Origin: Nostoc sp. JL33
GTDB lineage: Bacteria > Cyanobacteriota > Cyanobacteriia > Cyanobacteriales > Nostocaceae
Reading direction: 5' to 3'
Assembly (NCBI RefSeq): GCF_017114985.1
Contig: NZ_JABXKP010000064.1
Span: forward strand, 62,001 to 126,000
DNA: 64,000 nt
Shown here: in pieces, positions 1-7,882 of the stretch
Layout of the letters: each line of letters begins with the position of its first letter
Numbering within the stretch: the stretch's first letter is position 1
The notes under the pieces: model-generated
Databases searched by the model: none
Told to the model about the DNA's origin: nothing
What the model saw: only the letters and a program-made list of their open reading frames with translations
Made by a program: the position numbers and the translations under genes

Positions 1-369
1 CAGAACTTCATACAACTGCTCACGCAAAGATAGCTGACGCTGTAATTCTTGGCGTTGTTCGGGTAAGAGTGTTTGTACAGGTACTTGGTAACGCCGTGCT
101 AAATCCAGCACCACATCAGCAAAAGAACGCTTTCCCAACTCCATGACAAACTTAATCGAATTTCCCCCAGCTTGACAGCCGAAGCAATAGTACATTTGCT
201 TGGTTTGGCTGACGGTGAAGCTAGGAGATTTCTCATCATGGAAAGGACATAAACCGACAAAATCCTTTCCACGTTTGCGTAAAACTACGTATTCCGAGAC
301 GACATCTACAATATCAGCCCGTAGTTTAACTTCCTCAATTGTATCTGGGTGCAAGCGGGGGATTTGCAT
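1..369 (-). CDS. dnaG: DNA primase DnaG, N-terminal part (cut by window edge)
   Basis: The first 123 codons of DnaG, which makes RNA primers at the replication fork. The visible part is the N-terminal CHC2 zinc-binding domain: a CPFH motif (Cys41, His44) followed by CFGC (Cys62, Cys65), with the family-typical DEKSPSF and GGNSI stretches. The start is the ATG read leftwards from 369, beginning MQIPRLHPDTIEEV as usual for cyanobacterial DnaG. The Toprim catalytic domain lies outside the window. The gene is divergent from the amidase gene, with about 145 bp between the starts. Identity is secure; only the 3' part is missing. Confidence 0.95.
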   Translation of the reverse strand, partial: MQIPRLHPDTIEEVKLRADIVDVVSEYVVLRKRGKDFVGLCPFHDEKSPSFTVSQTKQMYYCFGCQAGGNSIKFVMELGKRSFADVVLDLARRYQVPVQTLLPEQRQELQRQLSLREQLYEVL

Positions 370-514
370 TCTAGTCTATTTATTAAGTCATGGGTTGGTA
401 ATTAACACCACGGTGGGTTTCCCAACTGATCGCTATTATATTCTTGTTGCTAGACCAAGCAAGAATGATCTAGAGAATTGCTTACACTTAATTTTATCAG
501 AGGAAATACTGAAA

Positions 515-1867
515 ATGGGACGTATTTTTATATCAGCCGCTCATGGAGGCAAAGAAACTAGAGGAATCGATCCAGGCGCGATCGCAGCTGGTACAACTGA
601 AGCTAGAGAAATGATTCTGCTGCGGGATTTGGTTGTCACGGAACTGAGGGCGCGGAATTTGGAAATTTTGGCGGTTCCTGATGACTTGAGTGCCGCCCAA
701 ACTATCACCTGGATCAATTCCCGTGGCCGCCGGGGTGATGTCGCCCTAGAAATTGAATCTGATGCGGCTAACAGCCCTTCTGTGCGTGGGGCTAGCGTCT
801 TCTATATTGCTAATAATAGCGATCGCAGGAGTAATGCTGAACAGTTGCTAGTGGCGTTGTTGCGCCGCGTACCCCAATTACCGAATCGCGGAGTCAAGCC
901 AGATACAAATAGTGGATTGGGTAGTTTAGCATTCTGTCGTCAGACAACCTTTCCAGCTTTAGTGATGCAAGTGGGGTTTCTCAGCAATCCAGAGGATCGG
1001 GCTTTGCTGCAAACTCGTCGCCGCGATTTTGCTTTGGGAATTGTCGATGGGTTAGTAACTTGGAGTCGTGTGATTGACCCCACTCCTGGAACTCCGGCAG
1101 AAGTAAATTATCCGGGAATTAATATCAATATTAATGGGCAAAATTACTCAGAGCAAGGAGTTTTAGTTAATGGTAATGCTTACATCCCCATTGATTTAGT
1201 AGACCTTCTACGGATTGACCTTTCAAAAGCAGGTAATGTCAATCGGATTACCTATCACAAAATAGTTTATGTCAAAGCGATCGAACTGCGAGATTTTAAT
1301 GTTGCAGTCAGTTGGAATGCTGCAACGCGTACTGTTAGCTTGCGATCTAATTTGGTGGTTTGCCCCGGTCAATTTTCGCGGGTGATGTCGAACGGTAATA
1401 CTTCTGAAGTACAGTTACAATTATTTCTGAGAAACAATAATGAAAATGCTTTGGTACAGTTTCCTGACATCCCAAAACTTTATCGAGAAGAAGCAGGTAT
1501 AGAGGGAGTTAACTATGATATTGCCTTTTGCCAGATGTGTGTAGAAACTGGATTTTTACGGTTTGGTGGCGATATTAGACCTGAACAAAATAACTTTGCA
1601 GGCTTAGGTGCGATCGGTGGTGGTTCGGAGGCTGCATCTTTTTCAAGTGCCAGAATTGGAGTGAGGGCACATATCCAACATTTGAAAGCTTACGCCAGTT
1701 TAGAACCTTTGGTACAAGAAGTAGTAGATCCCAGGTTTCGCTTTGTCACACGCGGGATTGCGCCATTAATTGATCAGCTATCAGGGCGGTGGTCAGCAGA
1801 TTTGGATTATGGTACGAAAATTTCAGCAATGCTCAAACGATTATATGAATCAGCAGGACTTCTTTAA
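515..1867 (+). CDS. N-acetylmuramoyl-L-alanine amidase with C-terminal glucosaminidase-like domain
   Basis: A 450-residue predicted peptidoglycan hydrolase. The N-terminal 190 residues look like an Amidase_3 zinc amidase: SAAHGG near the start supplies the first zinc ligand and LVMQVGFLSN is the motif carrying the late catalytic region. A middle segment (GININING to VSLRSNL) resembles a copper-amine-oxidase-N-like substrate-binding module. The C-terminal 150 residues resemble a GH73 glucosaminidase, with MCVETGFLRFGG supplying the candidate catalytic Glu and NNFAGLGA matching the family's NN-x-G-I/L element. The ATG at 515 has an AGAGGAAA ribosome site. The open frame extends upstream to 200, but that part lies antisense over dnaG and is not protein-like. 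No signal peptide is evident, so the export route is unclear. Confidence 0.88.
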   Translation: MGRIFISAAHGGKETRGIDPGAIAAGTTEAREMILLRDLVVTELRARNLEILAVPDDLSAAQTITWINSRGRRGDVALEIESDAANSPSVRGASVFYIANNSDRRSNAEQLLVALLRRVPQLPNRGVKPDTNSGLGSLAFCRQTTFPALVMQVGFLSNPEDRALLQTRRRDFALGIVDGLVTWSRVIDPTPGTPAEVNYPGINININGQNYSEQGVLVNGNAYIPIDLVDLLRIDLSKAGNVNRITYHKIVYVKAIELRDFNVAVSWNAATRTVSLRSNLVVCPGQFSRVMSNGNTSEVQLQLFLRNNNENALVQFPDIPKLYREEAGIEGVNYDIAFCQMCVETGFLRFGGDIRPEQNNFAGLGAIGGGSEAASFSSARIGVRAHIQHLKAYASLEPLVQEVVDPRFRFVTRGIAPLIDQLSGRWSADLDYGTKISAMLKRLYESAGLL

Positions 1868-2007
1868 GTACCAATGGGAGCATCTCAGTGAAAGCAAATA
1901 CACTACACCATAGGAGAAAGAAGATTCCTGCTCCCTCTCCGAACTCACGGAGAGGGCTGGGGTGAGGTTTAGGCTTTCTACGAAAGTGAGATGCTCTCAG
2001 TACCAAT
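1867..2007. mobile_element. Miniature inverted-repeat element with 9-bp target duplication
   Basis: A 123-bp segment (1876-1998) is bounded by near-perfect 12-bp inverted repeats, GGGAGCATCTCA at 1876-1887 and TGAGATGCTCTC at 1987-1998. Directly outside lie two copies of AGTACCAAT (1867-1875 and 1999-2007), which look like a target-site duplication. An inner hairpin, CCCTCTCCG/CGGAGAGGG, occupies 1933-1956. It has no coding capacity. The left duplication includes the last base of the amidase stop codon. This is the pattern of a non-autonomous transposable element; the mobilising transposase is unknown. Confidence 0.7.
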
Positions 2008-2060
2008 TCTGTATGGAGATGCGCTAAACCATATTTAAGTACAAGAAAGAAAAACGAACC

Positions 2061-2125
2061 GCATACTCCTACGGAGAAGCAAGCTACGCGCAGCGTCTCC
2101 CCTTCGGAGAAGGACGCAAACGACG
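2061..2125. repeat. Dispersed cyanobacterial repeat (copy 1)
   Basis: A GC-rich stretch in an AT-rich spacer. The 26 bases at 2061-2086 (beginning GCATACTCCTACGG) recur exactly, inverted, at 4627-4652. The following part contains TCTCCCCTTCGGAGAAGG, another small hairpin. No open frame here looks like a gene; the rest of the 1868-2226 spacer is AT-rich with no feature recognised. Confidence 0.65.
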
Positions 2126-2226
2126 CGAAGAAAGAAAGAAAAAAAGAAATTAAAAGGGTCTGGCGCAGCCTCATAAAAAAATGGTATTACGCAATTGTGA
2201 CAGTTGCGTAAGTCTTGTATTAGTGA

Positions 2227-3669
2227 TTAAAGTAAAGGAGTCAGCAATCGAGAGACTCTTACAGCTAACTTGAACCAAAAAGGTTTTTTATCGTACTCAT
2301 CAAGATCAACAGCAATACAGACAGCTAAATCATCCTCTAACATCTTTTTCACACTTTGGACAAACCGAGGCTCGGTAACAAAACCCATAACTTCAAAGTT
2401 TAGGGAAAAAGACCGATTATCTAAGTTAACAGTTCCTACCCCTGCCATATTCTCATCAATGACTATAATTTTCTGGTGCATAAACCCATTTTTGTAACGA
2501 TACAACCTGATACCGATTGTTTCCATTTCGGTGTAGTAAGAGAAGGAACATAAATAAACAAATAAGTGATCAGGTCGATTTGGTAAGATAATTCGCACAT
2601 CTACACCTCGCATTGCTGCCAGTTTTAAGGCTGACAATGTTGCCTCGTCCGGCACAAAATATGGACTAGCAATCCAGAGGTGAGTTTGAGCTTGATTAAT
2701 TAGTTGCACGAAAAAAAGCTGACAAGCTGGTAGCGAATCTGCTGGGCCTGTAGGAAGAATGAATGCAGTTTGATTAGTTTCCCGATTAATTTTTACCTGC
2801 CAATTAACTTCGAGAAGTTTTCGAGTCGCCCAATACCAATCTCGCACAAAGGAATTTTGTAAACTTTGTACAGTTGGCCCTTCAAGCATCATGTGCGTGT
2901 CGCGCCAAGGACTCAAGCGAGGATTTTTTCCTAAATATTCGTCACCAATATTCAGTCCACCTACAAATGCTATTTCTCCATCCACCACCAGAATTTTCCG
3001 ATGATTGCGAAAATTATATTGGAGCCGATTACCCTGACCTTGGGTGGTGTTAAATGCACTTACTGCAATTCCATGCTGGTGCAGAGACTCGATATAAGAA
3101 CGAGATAGTTTCTGTGAACCAATTTCATCGTAGAGAAAGTAGATGCTTATTCCTTCCTTGGCTTTAGCAATCAACGCTTTTTTAAACTCATTACCTACTT
3201 GGTCATCGCTAACAGTATAGGATTGCAACAAAATATAATTTGTCGCCGATGCAATCTTTTTCAGCATCGCTTCATAGGTTTGCTGACCATTAATCAGTAA
3301 TTCGGCAGCATTGCCTGATGTGAAAGGAATTTCTGTAAAAGCTTCCGCTAATGGTTGCAACTTAGCTAGATTATCTGGTGGCGCAACCTGAAATTTAATA
3401 ACTTCACTATAAGTCTGATGAACAAGCTTGTAGTGTTGTGCATAAACTGAGCGGAGTGTTTCAGCATATCCATGAAATTTAGTTCTTCCTAAAATCCAAT
3501 ACAATGGAATAGCTAGCCAGGGGAAGGTAATTAGAGAAATGCTCCAGGCAATTGCCCCTTGGGAAGAACGCACATTCATCACTGCATGGGCTGCATGTGC
3601 AACTCCCACGACATGAACAACAACTGTAGCTGTGCTAAAAATAGCTAGAACACCACCATCTACAAGCAT
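2227..3669 (-). CDS. cls: Cardiolipin synthase / phospholipase D family
   Basis: A 480-residue membrane enzyme predicted to make cardiolipin by phosphatidyl transfer. Two hydrophobic N-terminal segments (about residues 5-30 and 38-60) precede two PLDc domains. Both HKD motifs are intact: H223-x-K225-x4-D230 in NHRKILVVDG and H398-x-K400-x4-D405 in MHQKIIVIDE. The length matches bacterial ClsA-type enzymes. It starts 1 bp after the stop of the EEP-family gene upstream on the same strand, so the two are probably co-transcribed. A broader PLD-family transferase cannot be excluded, but the N-terminal membrane pair plus two HKD motifs favours cardiolipin synthase. Confidence 0.88.
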   Translation of the reverse strand: MLVDGGVLAIFSTATVVVHVVGVAHAAHAVMNVRSSQGAIAWSISLITFPWLAIPLYWILGRTKFHGYAETLRSVYAQHYKLVHQTYSEVIKFQVAPPDNLAKLQPLAEAFTEIPFTSGNAAELLINGQQTYEAMLKKIASATNYILLQSYTVSDDQVGNEFKKALIAKAKEGISIYFLYDEIGSQKLSRSYIESLHQHGIAVSAFNTTQGQGNRLQYNFRNHRKILVVDGEIAFVGGLNIGDEYLGKNPRLSPWRDTHMMLEGPTVQSLQNSFVRDWYWATRKLLEVNWQVKINRETNQTAFILPTGPADSLPACQLFFVQLINQAQTHLWIASPYFVPDEATLSALKLAAMRGVDVRIILPNRPDHLFVYLCSFSYYTEMETIGIRLYRYKNGFMHQKIIVIDENMAGVGTVNLDNRSFSLNFEVMGFVTEPRFVQSVKKMLEDDLAVCIAVDLDEYDKKPFWFKLAVRVSRLLTPLL

Positions 3670-3670
3670 C

Positions 3671-4516
3671 TTAGTTTTTTTGAGTATTGATATAAGTAAA
3701 TTCTGCCAGTAATGGCTTGTGATCGGATGAACAAATTTTGTCTAGCACCTTAGCACTGGCTTTCTTCGCGCTGAGATTTCGATAAAAGATATGATCTAAA
3801 GGGGGTGATAGCAGGAAGCGTTTAATTTTCTCCTTCTCATCAGGTGCAAAAATTACGGGCGTTAATCCCAATTGAGTTATTACTTGATTGAGAATAACTG
3901 CTCTTTTTTGACTCCAAGTATTGAAATCTCCTGAGAATATTAGTGGGCCACGATGTGTAGATAACGCTAGCTCTAATTCCTTTAGTTGTATTTTAAATTT
4001 ATTTAAATCTACAAAATTGATTAAATGACTATTGATAGTCAGGAGAGTTGTGCTTTGTTCAGATAGCAGATACTCAGTAATTAAAGAAATTTTAGGAGTT
4101 CTAACAATCGGCTCATAATGTTTAGTAGTTATAACTTTTTTGGTGAGTGGACTGATTGTAGATGCTGTAAAAATCCCCGAATAGCTTTGATGATGAATAT
4201 CTATAAAGTTCGGAGCAAAATTCCAATTCATTTTCAGCCATCTTGACCATTCATCTGCTTCTAATCTAAGAGAAAATTCTTGTAGAAAGATGAGGTTTGG
4301 TTGATAAGTTTCAATTATTTTTGAAAAATCTTTAAGCCAAGTTTTATTATAGTTTTGTTTAGCAATATTCCAACTGAGAACTTTAATTGATTTACTATTA
4401 ATTTTTGTTTGGAGTGAATTTGTTTTATCAATTGTGAGTTCTTGTAAACGAATAAATCTATAACCCGGAACAAATTTTGTAACGAGAGTGTTTACGTGTT
4501 CTTGAATATTAGGCAT
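3671..4516 (-). CDS. Endonuclease/exonuclease/phosphatase (EEP) family protein
   Basis: A 281-residue protein with the metal-dependent EEP fold shared by exonuclease III, DNase I and sphingomyelinases. Recognisable elements are VLSWNIAKQN near the N-terminus, FLQEFSLR (metal-binding Glu), SGDFNTWSQK (catalytic Asp/Asn pair) and the terminal SSDHKPLLAEF (Asp-His). The ATG at 4516 is preferred over a GTG one codon upstream. It ends 1 bp before cls, suggesting a shared transcript and perhaps a lipid-related role, though EEP substrates cannot be read from sequence. No signal peptide was seen. Confidence 0.82.
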   Translation of the reverse strand: MPNIQEHVNTLVTKFVPGYRFIRLQELTIDKTNSLQTKINSKSIKVLSWNIAKQNYNKTWLKDFSKIIETYQPNLIFLQEFSLRLEADEWSRWLKMNWNFAPNFIDIHHQSYSGIFTASTISPLTKKVITTKHYEPIVRTPKISLITEYLLSEQSTTLLTINSHLINFVDLNKFKIQLKELELALSTHRGPLIFSGDFNTWSQKRAVILNQVITQLGLTPVIFAPDEKEKIKRFLLSPPLDHIFYRNLSAKKASAKVLDKICSSDHKPLLAEFTYINTQKN

Positions 4517-4589
4517 CACTAATATTAAAATGGATTTCTTCTAGCTTAACGCTATTGAAATTTAGAAACGATTCCTTTACGTCCAACTC

Positions 4590-4690
4590 TTCTCTACCAG
4601 AGGCTGCGCCAAGGAGAGGCTCTTGCTAGCTTGCTTCTCCGTAGGAGTATGCGGTAGCCTGCGGCAAGAAGCCCTCCGCGTCTACGTTTT
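4590..4690. repeat. Cluster of dispersed GC-rich repeats
   Basis: Three repeat types abut here. CTCTTCTCTACCAGAGGCTG is closely matched at 58467. The 26-bp segment at 4627-4652 is the inverted copy of 2061-2086. GCGGTAGCCTGCGGCAAG...CCGCGTCTACG is the inverted form of sequences near 13040 and 47171. The cluster lies in the spacer between the EEP gene and the restriction-modification gene and codes for nothing recognisable. Confidence 0.65.
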
Positions 4691-4693
4691 TTG

Positions 4694-4745
4694 ATAATTT
4701 TGCGTAAGTCCTGATTAAAAACGCTACGCTTTTACGCAAAATTAT
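4694..4745. repeat. 14-bp perfect inverted repeat carrying the GCGTAAGTCC motif
   Basis: ATAATTTTGCGTAA (4694-4707) and its exact complement TTACGCAAAATTAT (4732-4745) enclose 24 bases. The left arm runs into GCGTAAGTCCT, a motif found again near 24333, 26363, 47147 (inverted) and 47436. It is either a very small MITE-like relic or a hairpin-forming repeat. It is not followed by a T-run on either strand, so a terminator role is unlikely. Confidence 0.6.
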
Positions 4746-4849
4746 ACTAAGGTTTTGCACAACGCGATCGCAAACGATGCCGTAAAGTTGTTGTAAACTT
4801 CGCAATTAAGAAGACAGACCGTGATCGTCCCATCAAGCAGTAGAGCGTT

Positions 4850-4987
4850 ATATCATGTCCGCCAAATTACCCATAATAAAAGAACCCCACCCCCAACCCC
4901 TCCCCGCAGGCGGGGAGGGGAGACAAAGCACAGCTTTGGCTCTTTGGGGTTCTTCGGGTTTAATAAGCAATCAAGCGGACATGATAT
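4850..4987. repeat. Nested inverted-repeat element overlapping the start of the restriction-modification gene
   Basis: The outer arms ATATCATGTCCGC (4850-4862) and its complement (4975-4987) are perfect over 13 bp. Inside lie AAGAACCCCA (4880-4889) with its complement at 4945-4954, the 11-bp pair CCCCTCCCCGC/GCGGGGAGGGG with a 2-base loop (4897-4920), and CAAAGC/GCTTTG around 4923-4937. The whole can fold into one long branched hairpin. Because the arms contain CATG, each creates an in-frame ATG for the downstream gene (4855 and 4981). Confidence 0.7.
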
Positions 4988-7560
4988 TAGTAGCAAGTAA
5001 TAACAGTAGTTTAGAGTTTACCAGCCTCGCAAAACTATCAAGTGGAAACTTGCTTGCAGAAGTGGATCTTCGTCGGGCTGTAGTAAGTTTAAAGCTAAGG
5101 CAAGATAAAAAAGGGTCGATGGGTCAGTTTCTGACTCCCGCATCAGTAGCCCAATTGATGGCTGGGATGTTTAATAGGCTGGATTTGCCTGAAATATCCT
5201 TACTTGATGCTGGAGCCGGAATCGGTTCATTACTTGCCGCTTTTGTAGCAAAAGTATGCCAGCATCGAAAACACACGTCAAGTTTGCGCGTTGTAGCCTA
5301 TGAAATTGACCCTTTTCTAATTGGATATTTGCATCAGACTCTAGAGTTATGTGAGAGGGAATGTAAATATGTGGGTATTTCCTTCAATTACGAAATTCGT
5401 CAGACTGATTTTATCGAAGATGCAGTCAGGCTGCTTCAGGTTGGTTTATTGAATAATGCGATGCCTACGGCGGTAAACTACGCAACAGAATTTACTCATG
5501 CTATTCTCAACCCGCCTTATTTGAAAATCAATGCTCATTCCAAAGTGCGCGAATTGCTGCGTTCTATCGGTTTGGAAACTAGCAATCTTTATACTGGTTT
5601 TATGGCTGCAACAGCACAACTTCTAAAACCAAATGGGGAGTTTGTAGCGATTACCCCGCGCAGTTTTTGTAATGGCCCATATTTCCGTGACTTCCGCAAG
5701 ATGTTTTTAGAGATGATGGCTTTAGAGCAAGTACATCTTTTTGAGTCGCGGCAAGAAGCATTTAGTGATGATGAGGTTTTGCAGGAAACTATTATTATCC
5801 AAGCTAGAAAACAAAGGGAAAAGTCTAGTACCGTAATCATCAATACCAGTTGTGGCGCTAATGATGACTTTATCATGTCACACTCTGTACCATATTTTGA
5901 CTTAGTTAAGCCCGATGATCTAGAGCAGTTTATTCATATTATTCCAGATAAGATTAGCCAGCAAATAGTTCAGAGAATGGAACTTTTTACCTGCACGTTG
6001 AAACATTTAGGGCTAACAGTTTCAACCGGACGGGTAGTAGATTTCCGAGCAAAAGATTATCTAAGGACAAATTCAGAAAGCAATACCGTTCCTTTAATTT
6101 ATCCGGTGAATTTATCGAATGGATATTTAGAGTACCCAAAAAGAACTAAAAAGTCTCAAGCGATAGTCCATATAGAAGAAACAGCGAATCTTCTAATACC
6201 AAATGAGCATTACGTTTTATGTAAAAGATTCTCATCGAAAGAAGAGAAAAGGCGTGTTGTTGCGGTGGTTTATGATGCCAACCAATTTAATTATGGCTAT
6301 GTCGGCTTTGAAAATCACTTGAATTACTTTCACAAAGATGGGCGTGGACTTAGCCTTACCTTGGCTCATGGGCTTGCTGTTTATCTCAATTCAACTCTAG
6401 TCGATGCTTTTTTTCGGTTGTTCAATGGGCATACTCAGGTCAATGCAACAGATTTACGAAAATTAAATTACCCTAATTTGTCACAGCTATTATCTTTAGG
6501 GACGGGGATTAAAGAGCAGTTTCCTTCTTTACGGGAAATTGATGAACTTATAGAAAATAAGCTACTGAGTATGTCGAATCTGTCAGAGAATAATCCAATT
6601 GCAACTAAGTCTCGAATTGATGAAGCGCTGCAAATTTTGACACAATTGGGCTTTCCACGGGCACAGCTTAACGAACGGTCAGCTTTAACTCTCTTGGCGT
6701 TGCTTGGCTTAAAACCGACAGACTCTTGGCAATCAGCAACTTCCCCTTTGATGGGAATTACGCCGATGATGGACTTTATGGCTCAACATTATGGCAAAAC
6801 TTATAAGCCCAACACACGGGAAACAGTTCGCCGTCAGACAGTGCATCAATTTCTGAATGCAGCTTTGATAGTTGCTAATCCAGATGATTTAAGCCGCCCT
6901 ATCAACAGTCCAAAAACTGTATATCAAATTGAAAATAGTGCGCTCGAACTATTACGAACTTACGCCACTAACGAATGGGAAAAGAGCATTTGCACTTACC
7001 TTGCTTCGGTTGAAACTCTGAAAAAACAATATGCTCAAGAACGTGAAGTGTCCCGTATTCCCATAGTAATTAATGGAGAAATTAAAACTTTATCGCCAGG
7101 TGGTCAAAATATTCTAATTGAAAAAATTATTAATGATTTTGCCCCTCGTTTTACTCCTGGCGGCAAGCTCATCTATGTTGGTGATACTGATGAAAAGTTC
7201 GCCTACTTCGATGAAGCTACATTGACAGATTTGGGCGTTAACATCGATTCCCACGGCAAAATGCCAGATGTGATTATTCACTTCACAACAAAAAACTGGT
7301 TGGTACTGATTGAAGCTGTAACCTCGCATGGGCCAATTAATCCTAAACGCAAGAATGAACTTGAAGTCTTATTCAGAGGTATCCAAATACCTCTGGTGAT
7401 GGTAACAACATTTCTCAGTCGTAAGGCAATGGTGGCATATCTGGCAGAGATTGCTTGGGAAACAGATGTTTGGGTTGCTGAAGATGCAACTCACCTGATT
7501 CATTTCAATGGTGAATATTTATTGCAGGCTTACCAAATAGAAAAGAAGCAAACTTCCTGA
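4981..7560 (+). CDS. Fused DNA adenine methyltransferase / BsuBI-PstI-type restriction endonuclease
   Basis: A single-chain restriction-modification enzyme, 859 residues from the ATG at 4981. The N-terminal half is an N6-adenine methyltransferase: GQFLTPASVAQLM, SAM-binding motif I DAGAGIG (about residues 76-82) and catalytic NPPY (about 177-180). A middle region probably recognises the target. The C-terminal 300 residues match the BsuBI/PstI endonuclease family, with LGFPRAQLNERSALTLLALL, RETVRRQTVHQF and a PD-(D/E)XK-like core GKMPDVI...LIEAVTSHGPI. An alternative start at 4855 would add 42 residues encoded by the hairpin repeat; their Pro-rich composition argues against it. Neither start has a good ribosome site. 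PstI and BsuBI cut CTGCAG, so that is the expected but untested target. Confidence 0.85.
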   Translation: MILVASNNSSLEFTSLAKLSSGNLLAEVDLRRAVVSLKLRQDKKGSMGQFLTPASVAQLMAGMFNRLDLPEISLLDAGAGIGSLLAAFVAKVCQHRKHTSSLRVVAYEIDPFLIGYLHQTLELCERECKYVGISFNYEIRQTDFIEDAVRLLQVGLLNNAMPTAVNYATEFTHAILNPPYLKINAHSKVRELLRSIGLETSNLYTGFMAATAQLLKPNGEFVAITPRSFCNGPYFRDFRKMFLEMMALEQVHLFESRQEAFSDDEVLQETIIIQARKQREKSSTVIINTSCGANDDFIMSHSVPYFDLVKPDDLEQFIHIIPDKISQQIVQRMELFTCTLKHLGLTVSTGRVVDFRAKDYLRTNSESNTVPLIYPVNLSNGYLEYPKRTKKSQAIVHIEETANLLIPNEHYVLCKRFSSKEEKRRVVAVVYDANQFNYGYVGFENHLNYFHKDGRGLSLTLAHGLAVYLNSTLVDAFFRLFNGHTQVNATDLRKLNYPNLSQLLSLGTGIKEQFPSLREIDELIENKLLSMSNLSENNPIATKSRIDEALQILTQLGFPRAQLNERSALTLLALLGLKPTDSWQSATSPLMGITPMMDFMAQHYGKTYKPNTRETVRRQTVHQFLNAALIVANPDDLSRPINSPKTVYQIENSALELLRTYATNEWEKSICTYLASVETLKKQYAQEREVSRIPIVINGEIKTLSPGGQNILIEKIINDFAPRFTPGGKLIYVGDTDEKFAYFDEATLTDLGVNIDSHGKMPDVIIHFTTKNWLVLIEAVTSHGPINPKRKNELEVLFRGIQIPLVMVTTFLSRKAMVAYLAEIAWETDVWVAEDATHLIHFNGEYLLQAYQIEKKQTS

Positions 7561-7655
7561 ATATACAGCATAATTCAGGTATCTATGTAATATTTATAGC
7601 GCAATACGCTTGGGTTAAGGCTTAATAATATTTGATTTTTGAACATCAGCACATA

Positions 7656-7778
7656 ATGGCGAAACTCGACCGAGTGCCAGTAGCCGAGTTTCCTGACAAG
7701 TACGGGATTGTTAAATCAGTCCTCTACGATCGCATTAATCGGTTGGGCATCAAATCTCAGAAAATCAGAGGTAACTAA
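7656..7778 (+). pseudogene. Truncated helix-turn-helix-type protein fragment
   Basis: A 40-residue open frame beginning MAKLDRVPVAEFPDKYGI and continuing KSVLYDRINRLGIKSQKIRGN before a stop. This resembles the N-terminal DNA-binding helices of a small cyanobacterial protein family that normally continues with a further domain. The frame stops where that domain should begin, so I call it a remnant. It lies in the 7561-7882 spacer, which otherwise shows nothing. It could instead be a complete small protein. Confidence 0.4.
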
Positions 7779-7882
7779 ATGTTGGGTTAACTACCTGCCG
7801 ATTGCAGAATTTAAACTCTCGTAAACCTTGTTTTAACCTCGAACTCTCAAACTATAAACCATAGATTTGCGAGGTTTTAAAT

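Noticed and set aside
200..514. Upstream extension of the amidase frame
   Set aside because: It lies antisense over dnaG and its translation lacks protein-like or conserved sequence; the ATG at 515 has a ribosome site and a family-like start.
1833..2174. Minus-strand open frame after the amidase gene
   Set aside because: Translation covers the MITE and a GC-rich repeat; no protein-like composition or conserved start.
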